From positions 1 through 35,783 of the forward strand of contig NZ_JACESB010000006.1 in NCBI RefSeq assembly GCF_013912005.1: 35,783 bases of DNA, in the 5' to 3' direction. Position 1 is the stretch's first letter; each line of letters starts with the position of its first letter. Below, one piece after another: positions 27,585 to 35,783 of this stretch. The translations under genes and the position numbers were made by a program. The notes beneath the pieces were generated by a model. That model ran no database searches and was not told the origin of the DNA. It saw nothing but the letters and a program-made list of their open reading frames with translations. This stretch comes from Brevundimonas sp. (lineage in GTDB: Bacteria > Pseudomonadota > Alphaproteobacteria > Caulobacterales > Caulobacteraceae).

Positions 27585-30500
27585 TGATCGCCGCCCTCAT
27601 TCGCCTGTCGGTGCGCGCCCGCGTCCTGGTGCTGATCCTGGCGGCCGCGCTGTTCGCCGCCGGCCTGCTGGCGGTGCGCGGCACGCCGGTGGACGCCTTG
27701 CCGGACCTCTCCGACGTCCAGGTGGTGATCCGCACCCCATACCCCGGACAGGCTCCGCAGATCGTGGAGAACCAGGTCACCTATCCGCTGGCGACCACCA
27801 TGATGTCGGTGCCCGGAGCCCGGACCGTGCGCGGCTATTCCTTCTTCGGGGACAGCTTCGTCTACGTCCTGTTCGAGGACGGGACCGATCTCTACTGGGC
27901 CCGCTCGCGGGTGCTGGAGTATCTCAACCAGGTCCAGGCCCGGCTGCCGGAAACCGCCCGGCCGGCCCTGGGCCCCGACGCCACCGGGGTCGGCTGGATC
28001 TACCAGTACGCCCTCGTCGACCGGACCGGTCGCCACGACCTGTCCCAACTGCGCAGCCTGCAGGACTGGTTCCTGCGCTATGAGCTCAAGACCGTGCCCG
28101 GCGTGGCCGAGGTGGCCACGATCGGCGGCATGGTGCGCCAGTACCAGGTCGTGCTCGACCCTGTGAAACTGGCCGGCTACGGCGTCACCCACCAGGCTGT
28201 GACCGATGCCCTGCAGCGCGCCAACCAGGAGACGGGCGGCTCGGTGCTGGAGCTGGCCGAGGCCGAGTACATGGTGCGCGCCAGCGGCTATCTGACCAAC
28301 CTGGACGACTTTCGGGCTGTGCCGATCCGCACCGCCGCGAGCGGCGTGCCCGTGCGCCTGGGCGACGTCGCCACCGTCCAGGTCGGACCGGAGATGCGCC
28401 GGGGCGTCGCCGAGCTGAACGGGGAGGGCGAGGTCGTCGGCGGCGTCGTCGTCCTGCGCTCGGGCGAAAACGCCCGCGCCGTCATCGACCAGGTGCGGGA
28501 CCGGCTGGCCGCGCTCAAACCGAGCCTTCCCGCCGGTGTCGAGATCGTTCCCGTCTACGACCGCTCCGGCCTGATCGACCGGGCCATCGAGAACCTCAGC
28601 GGCAAGCTTTTGGAGGAGTTCATCGTCGTGGCGCTGGTCTGCGGCCTGTTCCTGTGGCACGCCCGCTCGGCCCTGGTCGCCATCCTGACCTTGCCGCTCG
28701 GGGTCATGGCCGCCCTGCTGGTGATGAACCTGCAGGGGGTGAACGCCAACATCATGTCGCTGGGCGGCATCGCCATCGCCGTCGGCGCCATGGTCGACGC
28801 CGCCGTGGTCATGATCGAGAACGCCCACAAGCACATCGAACGCTGGGAACACGACCACCCCGGCGAACGGTTGCTGGGGGAGGCCCGGTGGCGGGTGGTC
28901 ACGGAGGCCGCCGCCGAGGTCGGCCCGGCCCTGTTCCTCAGCCTGGTGATCATCACCCTGTCCTTCGTGCCGGTGTTCAGCCTGCAGGCCCAGGAGGGGC
29001 GGCTGTTCGCGCCACTGGCCTTCACCAAGACCTACGCCATGGCGGCGGCGGCGATCCTTTCGGTCACCCTCGTGCCGGTGCTCATGGGCTATCTGATCCG
29101 CGGCCGCATTCCCGCCGAGCAGGACAATCCGGTCAACCGCGTCCTGACGCGGCTCTATCGGCCCGCGCTCGATCTGACGATGCGGCGACCCCGGCTGACG
29201 CTCGCGGTCGCCCTGCTGGTGCTGGTGTCGGCGGCCTGGCCGCTGTCGCGCCTGGGCGGCGAGTTCCTGCCGGCCATGGACGAGGGCGACCTGCTCTACA
29301 TGCCCTCCGCCCTGCCGGGCCTGTCCGCCGCCCAGGCCTCCAGCCTGTTGCAGCGGACGGATCGGATGATCGCCGCCGTGCCCGAGGTGAAGACGGTGTT
29401 CGGCAAGGCCGGCCGCGCCGAGAGCGCCACCGATCCGGCTCCGCTGGAGATGTTCGAGACCACCATCCAGTTCAAGCCGAGGGACCAGTGGCGACCCGGC
29501 ATGACGCCGGAGAAGCTGGTGGAGGAGTTGGACCGCGCCGTCCAGGTTCCGGGTCTGTCCAACGTCTGGGTGCCGCCGATCCGCAACCGGATCGACATGC
29601 TGGCCACCGGCATCAAGAGCCCGATCGGGGTCAAGGTCTCCGGGGCCGACCTCGCGGAGCTGGATCGGATCGCGGCCGAGGTCGAGCGGGTGGCCAAGGA
29701 CGTGCCGGGGGTCAGTTCGGCCCTGGCCGAGCGCCTGACCGGTGGCCGCTACATCGACGTCGACATCGACCGCGCGGCCGCCGGCCGCTACGGCCTGAAC
29801 ATCGCCGACGTGCAGTCGATCGTCGCCGGCGCCATCGGCGGGGAGACCATCGGCCAGACCGTCGAGGGCCTGGCCCGCTATCCGATCAGCGTCCGCTACC
29901 CGCGGGAACTGCGCGACAGCGTCGAGGACCTGCGCGCCCTACCGGTGCTGACCCCGTCCGGCCAGCAGATCACCCTCGGGACCGTGGCCGCCCTGCGCGT
30001 CGCCGACGGGCCTCCGATGCTGAAGAGCGAGAACGGCCGGCCGTCCACGTGGGTCTATGTCGACGTGCGGGGGCGGGATCTCACCTCGGTGGTCTCGGAC
30101 CTGAGGCGCGCCGTCGGCGCGCAGGTGCGGCTGTCGCCGGGCGTCAGCATCGCCTACGCGGGCCAGTTCGAGTATCTCGAACGCGCCGGCCAGCGGCTGG
30201 CGCTGGTGATTCCGGCCACCCTGCTGATCATCTTCGGCCTGCTTTACCTGACCTTCCGGCGGCTCGACGAGGCGCTGCTGATCATGGGTACGCTGCCGTT
30301 CGCCCTCGTCGGCGGGGTCTGGCTGCTCTACCTGCTCGGCTACCACCAGTCGGTGGCGACCGGCGTCGGCTTCATCGCCCTGGCCGGCGTCTCGGCCGAG
30401 TTCGGCGTGGTCATGCTGATATACCTTCGGCACGCCCTGGCCGAACGGGGCCCGACCCCGTCGCCCGAACAGGTCGAGGCGGCGGTGCGCGAAGGCGCTC

Positions 30501-30733
30501 TTCTGCGGGTGCGACCCAAGGCGATGACGGTAGCCGTCATCCTGGCCGGCCTGTTCCCCATCCTGATCGGCCACGGCGCCGGGTCGGAGGTGATGAGCCG
30601 CATCGCCGCGCCCATGATCGGCGGCATGCTGACCGCGCCGCTGCTGTCCATGCTGGTCATCCCCGCCGGCTATCTGCTGCTGCGACGGCGACGCGCCCGC
30701 CCCGCGGTGCGCAGCGGGGGCGGCGCGTCGTGA
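27584..30733 (+). CDS. cusA: Heavy-metal RND transporter, CusA-like Cu/Ag pump
   Basis: A 1049-aa inner-membrane proton antiporter of the heavy-metal RND family with twelve membrane segments and two periplasmic loops. The copper-binding Met triad of E. coli CusA falls at the same numbers: Met573 in LLYMP, Met623 in PLEM, Met672 in RIDML. Proton-relay Asp405 (GAMVDAA) and Glu939 (SAEFGV) also match in number; the Lys of RPKAM is at 979. The real start is ATG 27584, overlapping the adaptor stop (TAATG); the frame is open far upstream, but that is a shadow of other genes. It would pump Cu+/Ag+ from periplasm or membrane through CusB and CusC. Very sure. Confidence 0.95.
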   Translation: MIAALIRLSVRARVLVLILAAALFAAGLLAVRGTPVDALPDLSDVQVVIRTPYPGQAPQIVENQVTYPLATTMMSVPGARTVRGYSFFGDSFVYVLFEDGTDLYWARSRVLEYLNQVQARLPETARPALGPDATGVGWIYQYALVDRTGRHDLSQLRSLQDWFLRYELKTVPGVAEVATIGGMVRQYQVVLDPVKLAGYGVTHQAVTDALQRANQETGGSVLELAEAEYMVRASGYLTNLDDFRAVPIRTAASGVPVRLGDVATVQVGPEMRRGVAELNGEGEVVGGVVVLRSGENARAVIDQVRDRLAALKPSLPAGVEIVPVYDRSGLIDRAIENLSGKLLEEFIVVALVCGLFLWHARSALVAILTLPLGVMAALLVMNLQGVNANIMSLGGIAIAVGAMVDAAVVMIENAHKHIERWEHDHPGERLLGEARWRVVTEAAAEVGPALFLSLVIITLSFVPVFSLQAQEGRLFAPLAFTKTYAMAAAAILSVTLVPVLMGYLIRGRIPAEQDNPVNRVLTRLYRPALDLTMRRPRLTLAVALLVLVSAAWPLSRLGGEFLPAMDEGDLLYMPSALPGLSAAQASSLLQRTDRMIAAVPEVKTVFGKAGRAESATDPAPLEMFETTIQFKPRDQWRPGMTPEKLVEELDRAVQVPGLSNVWVPPIRNRIDMLATGIKSPIGVKVSGADLAELDRIAAEVERVAKDVPGVSSALAERLTGGRYIDVDIDRAAAGRYGLNIADVQSIVAGAIGGETIGQTVEGLARYPISVRYPRELRDSVEDLRALPVLTPSGQQITLGTVAALRVADGPPMLKSENGRPSTWVYVDVRGRDLTSVVSDLRRAVGAQVRLSPGVSIAYAGQFEYLERAGQRLALVIPATLLIIFGLLYLTFRRLDEALLIMGTLPFALVGGVWLLYLLGYHQSVATGVGFIALAGVSAEFGVVMLIYLRHALAERGPTPSPEQVEAAVREGALLRVRPKAMTVAVILAGLFPILIGHGAGSEVMSRIAAPMIGGMLTAPLLSMLVIPAGYLLLRRRRARPAVRSGGGAS

Positions 30734-30809
30734 CCTCGTCCGCGGCCGGGTTGATCCAGCGCAAGGCGCCCGCGCCAAGCCGGATGTTGGCTGGCCTTGG
30801 GAGGCGGCC

Positions 30810-31781
30810 ATGAAGCTGAACGCCAAAACCTGGGTTACGGTCGTCGCGATCACCCTCGTCGCGCTCGCCGGCGGGGCCGGCCTCGCCTATTGGCGGCTGC
30901 AGCCCCAGCCTCAGCCGCCGCAGGTCATCTACGGCAGTGGCCGGATCGAGGCCGATGAGGTGCGCGTTGGCGTCGAAGCGTCCGGACGCCTGGCGGAGAT
31001 CCGCGCGGTCGAAGGCGAGACGGTCCAGGCCGGAGGTCTTCTGGCCCGGATCGTGGGGACCGACTACGAGTTGATGACCGAGCGCGCCGAGGCCCAGCAG
31101 GCGGCGGCGGTGCGGACCCGCGCTCAGCTGGACTCCCAGATCGACCTGGCCACGCACCATGCCGAGACCGCAAGGACCAATCTGTCACGCTACGAGACCC
31201 TGAGCAGCCAGGGTTACCTTCCCGCCCAGCGTCTCGACGCCGCGCGCGACGCCTACGCCGAGGCTCTCCACCGGGTCGAGGTTCTGCGACAACAGCGGGC
31301 CGAAGCCCTCGCCCAGGCCGACGCGGCGGGCAAGACCTTGGCGCTGGCTCGTTCCCAGAGCGGCAAGACGGTGGTGACCGCGCCGATCACCGGCGCGGTC
31401 CTGGAGCGGCTCGTCGAGCCCGGCGAGGTGGTCGGGCCCGGCGAGGCGGTGGCCGTGCTCGCCGACCTGTCGACCATCCGGCTGAAGGTGTTCATCACCG
31501 AGGCGGACCTCGGCAAGGTCCGGCTGGGCGCGCCCGCCCGCTTGCGGGTCGACGCCTTTCCGGGGCGGGATTTCCAGGCCCGGGTGGCGCGCGTCGACTC
31601 GCAGGCGCAGTTCACCCCCCGGGACGTGCACGTCCCGGACGAGCGCAGCCGCACCGTCTACGGCGTGATCCTCGAAGCGCCCAACCCCGACGGTCTGCTC
31701 AAACCCGGCATGCCCGCCGACGCCTGGATTCTCTGGGATGAGGCGGCGGGCTGGCCGGCCACCCTGCAGGTCCCGGAATAG
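30810..31781 (+). CDS. HlyD-family periplasmic adaptor of an ABC exporter
   Basis: A 323-aa membrane-fusion protein like YhiI/YbhG: one N-terminal anchor (about 9-28), barrel-sandwich halves (GRIEADEVRVGVEASGRLAE and TAPITGAVLERLVEPGEVVG) separated by a helical hairpin (about 85-185), and a beta-barrel (IRLKVFITEADLGKVRLG). GGGAGG lies about 5 bases before the ATG. It would link the ABC permeases downstream to an outer-membrane channel. The gene starts 76 bases after cusA and ends 2 bases before the ATPase gene, so it is in one unit with them. The substrate is unknown; copper is not shown. Confidence 0.88.
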   Translation: MKLNAKTWVTVVAITLVALAGGAGLAYWRLQPQPQPPQVIYGSGRIEADEVRVGVEASGRLAEIRAVEGETVQAGGLLARIVGTDYELMTERAEAQQAAAVRTRAQLDSQIDLATHHAETARTNLSRYETLSSQGYLPAQRLDAARDAYAEALHRVEVLRQQRAEALAQADAAGKTLALARSQSGKTVVTAPITGAVLERLVEPGEVVGPGEAVAVLADLSTIRLKVFITEADLGKVRLGAPARLRVDAFPGRDFQARVARVDSQAQFTPRDVHVPDERSRTVYGVILEAPNPDGLLKPGMPADAWILWDEAAGWPATLQVPE

Positions 31782-31783
31782 GG

Positions 31784-33477
<1,694 letters not shown>

Positions 33478-33481
<4 letters not shown>

Positions 33482-34575
33482 AGCTGTCGCGCACGCTTGC
33501 CTTCTCACGCAAGGAGACACTGGAGATCGTCCGCGATCCGATCACGGTCTGGATCGCGGTCTTCATGCCGCTCGTGATCCTGTTCCTGTTCGGCTACGCC
33601 CTGTCCTTCGATGTCGAGGAGGCGCCGCTGGTCGTCGTCGATCACGACCGGAGCGCGGCCAGCCGCGCCCTTGCCGACCAGTTCGTCAACACCAGCTATT
33701 TCCGGCTCGCCGCCAGCCCCCAGAGCGAAGAGGAGGCGGAGCATCTGGTGATGCGAGGCAAGGCCCGCGCCGTCCTGGTGATCCCGCCCGACTTCGGCCG
33801 CCGCCTGCGGAAGGGGCAGGACGCTCCGGTCGAATTCCTGGTCGACGGCACCTACGCCTCCACCGCCGCCATCGTTTCCGCCTATGGCCGGGCCATCATC
33901 TACGCCTTCCCGAAAGGAACGCTCGAGTTGCCGGTCCAGCCGCAGGTGCGGGTCTGGTACAATCCGCAGCTGCGCAGCCGCGACTTCATCGTACCGGGGC
34001 TGTTCGCGGTGATCCTGATGGCTTTTCCGCCTCTGCTCACCGCGCTCGCCGTCGCCCGCGAGAAAGAACTGGGGACCATCGCGCAGATCTACGCTTCGCC
34101 GCTCGGCAAGTTCGAGTTCATGGTCGGCAAGCTGCTGCCCTACGCCGTCATCGCCTTCGCCCAACTGGCCCTGGTGCTCGCCGCCGGCTTCCTGTGGTTC
34201 AAAGTTCCGATGCACGGCAGCTTCGCGCTGCTGATCGCCCTGGGCGCCCTCTACGTGATCTGCACGGTCTCCATCGGGTTGCTCGTCTCCACGCTCGTCA
34301 AGACCCAGGTCGCGGCCATGCTGGTGACCCTGATCCTGACCCTCATGCCGGCCTTCCTGTTCTCCGGCTTCATCTATCCGGTGTTCACCATGCCCGAGCT
34401 GTTCCAGGGCTACTCGGCGCGAGTCCCGGCCATGTACTTCGTCAACATCTCCCGCGGCATCGTCATGCGCGGGGCCGGGCTGGCGGACCTGTGGTTCAAC
34501 GTGGCGGTGCTGGTCGGCTACACCGCCGTGGTGCTCGGCCTGTCGAGCCTGTTGTTCAACAAGCGGGTAGCTTGA
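33478..34575 (+). CDS. ABC-2 type permease (first)
   Basis: A 365-aa membrane protein of the ABC-2 family (YhhJ/YbhS/YbhR-like). One N-terminal membrane segment (about 21-42) is followed by a large periplasmic domain (DHDRSAASRALADQF, VVIPPDFGRRL, RVWYNPQLRSRDF) and five C-terminal segments, with AREKELGTIAQIYASPL before the third. Overlap with the ATPase gene by ATGA. It pairs with the similar permease downstream to form a heterodimeric channel. Confidence 0.92.
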
Positions 34576-34577
34576 CC

Positions 34578-35681
34578 ATGCTCGGCCGGCTCCAGGGCCT
34601 GATCGGCAAGGAGTTCGCGCAGATGCTGCGCGATCCGGTGGTGCTGTTCCTGGTGTTCTGGCTGACCACGGTCGAGGTCGTCATGTGCACCATGGCCATC
34701 GGGTTCGACGTGCGCGACCTGGGACTGGGGCTGGTCGATCACGATCGCAGCGCGGCGAGCCGGGGGCTGGTGGAGGAGATGACGGCTGGCGACAGTTTCA
34801 TCCTGAGGCGTCAGTTCGCGACCGCGCGCGAGGCGGCCGACGAACTGCGGAAGGGGACGCTGCACGCGGTTGTGGAGATTCCGCCCGGGTTTGGCGCGCG
34901 GGTGGACGGCGGCCGTGGCGCCGGGTTCGGCGTCATCGTCGACGGCTCGAACGCCACCGTCGGCGCCCGCGCTCGGGCCTACATCATCGAGATGGCCGCC
35001 CGCTTCACCCGCGGGCGCGCCATGGGATCCATGCCGATGAGCGGCGGTGTCGAGCCGTCGGTGCGCGTCTGGTACAATCCCGACCTGACCAACACCCGCT
35101 TCTCGGCCCTCAACATGCTGGCCCAGGCCGGCTTCATGCTGGCGGTCATCCTGCCGGCGGCCGGCTTGGTGCGCGAAAAGCAGAACGGCACCCTGGAGCA
35201 GATCCGGGTCACGCCGATCCGTGCGCACGAACTGTTCCTGGGCAAGATCATTCCACCGATCCTCGTGACCCTCGGCTCGGTGTTCCCCTCGCTGCTGGTG
35301 ATCCGCCTGCTCGGCGTGCCCATGGCCGGAGATCTCGCGACGCTCTTCCTTCTCGAATTCCTGTTCCTGCTGAGCGCGGTCTCGATCGGGGTCTTCGTCG
35401 CCACCCTCACCAGCACCCTGCAGCAGGCGATGCTGGCCAGCTTCTTCAGCCTGTTTCCGCTGCTCTTCCTTTCCGGCAGCATCGCGCCCGTCGACAGCAT
35501 GCCCCGGTGGTTGCAGGTCGCCGCCCAGGCGAGCCCCCTGCTCCATGCGCTGGAGAGCGTCACCGGCGTCTTTCTGAAAGGGGCGGGGATGAGGGAGCTC
35601 TGGCCGCATGCGGCGGCCCTTGTCGGCATCAGCCTGCCGTTGCTCGGCGGCGGATGGCTCATCTTCCGACGCCAGTGGTGA
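34578..35681 (+). CDS. ABC-2 type permease (second)
   Basis: A 367-aa paralogue of the preceding permease with the same layout: an N-terminal segment (about 22-43), a periplasmic domain (DHDRSAASRGLVEEM, VWYNPDLTNTRFSALNM) and C-terminal membrane segments after VREKQNGTLEQIRVTPI. The start ATG lies two bases after the first permease stop. The two share the DHDRSAASR and WYNP motifs, showing origin by duplication. It is the last gene in the window; the following 100 bases hold no supported feature. Confidence 0.92.
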   Translation: MLGRLQGLIGKEFAQMLRDPVVLFLVFWLTTVEVVMCTMAIGFDVRDLGLGLVDHDRSAASRGLVEEMTAGDSFILRRQFATAREAADELRKGTLHAVVEIPPGFGARVDGGRGAGFGVIVDGSNATVGARARAYIIEMAARFTRGRAMGSMPMSGGVEPSVRVWYNPDLTNTRFSALNMLAQAGFMLAVILPAAGLVREKQNGTLEQIRVTPIRAHELFLGKIIPPILVTLGSVFPSLLVIRLLGVPMAGDLATLFLLEFLFLLSAVSIGVFVATLTSTLQQAMLASFFSLFPLLFLSGSIAPVDSMPRWLQVAAQASPLLHALESVTGVFLKGAGMRELWPHAAALVGISLPLLGGGWLIFRRQW

Positions 35682-35783
35682 GCATCCGACACCTTGATCC
35701 GGCGCAAGGGGAGGCACTCTGGACCCGCGTAAGGAGTCTTGGGGCCCCGGAATTCCGTCCGAGCCCTTCATCGGTCTTCGCGA

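Noticed and set aside
35682-35783. Right attachment site of the island at the window end
   Set aside because: No match to the tRNA 3' end or to the left junction is visible there.

Overview
The window looks like a high-GC alphaproteobacterial chromosome, probably Caulobacteraceae (Brevundimonas/Caulobacter/Phenylobacterium-like). This is inferred from the 23S-5S-tRNA-fMet order, the 5S sequence style and the overall look of the proteins; no 16S gene is present to confirm it. It opens in the 3' end of a 23S rRNA gene (1-460), followed by 5S rRNA and an initiator tRNA. A mobile element has entered at the 3' end of that tRNA. A large serine recombinase on the minus strand reads through the attachment site and stops inside the tRNA, so the left island boundary is near 752-795. 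No second copy of the tRNA end is visible, so the right boundary probably lies beyond the window.

Region A (about 800-9310) is a mobility and defence module. It holds the recombinase and a translationally coupled 86-aa protein whose ribosome binding site lies in a predicted stem. Next comes a small XRE regulator resembling restriction-system controller (C) proteins, with a perfect palindrome beside it. Two unknown genes follow (276 aa, and a 55-aa membrane peptide), then a C5 cytosine methyltransferase directly abutting a GIY-YIG nuclease (a likely type II restriction-modification pair), and a 751-aa RloC/PrrC-like AAA ATPase with a CxxC motif. The stretch 4193-4978 has no convincing gene but contains inverted repeats.

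Region B (about 9550-24350) is a copper-resistance island. On the minus strand DUF305, copA (Cu+ P-type ATPase) and cueR form one unit. A perfect CueR operator lies before copA and a second, half-conserved one before a divergent copZ-like chaperone gene. That chaperone overlaps a single-domain LuxR-type regulator. Two further DUF305 proteins follow, one a lipoprotein with two DUF305 repeats. A five-gene minus-strand operon (DUF2231, acyltransferase, NTF2-like, DUF411, PepSY) comes next. It is divergent from a CnrY-CnrX-CnrH-like anti-sigma/metal sensor/ECF sigma cassette that keeps the five metal ligands of CnrX at identical spacing. Then come the multicopper oxidase CopA, CopB with a His/Met-rich tandem repeat, a small His/Met lipoprotein and a CopC-like protein.

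Region C (about 24537-35681) is export: a small Cys-containing secreted protein, then CusC-, CusB- and CusA-like subunits of a Cu/Ag RND efflux pump. CusA keeps Met573/623/672 at E. coli numbering. Last is a four-gene HlyD/double-ATPase/two-permease ABC exporter. The last 100 bases hold no gene I can support.

Together the copper genes would pump Cu+ out of the cytosol (CopA), oxidise and buffer it in the periplasm (multicopper oxidase, CopB, CopC, DUF305, DUF411) and expel it across the outer membrane (Cus). Control appears to be by at least two sensors, cytosolic CueR and the periplasmic CnrX-type sensor. Many gene pairs overlap by ATGA, TGATG or TAATG, which indicates tight operons.
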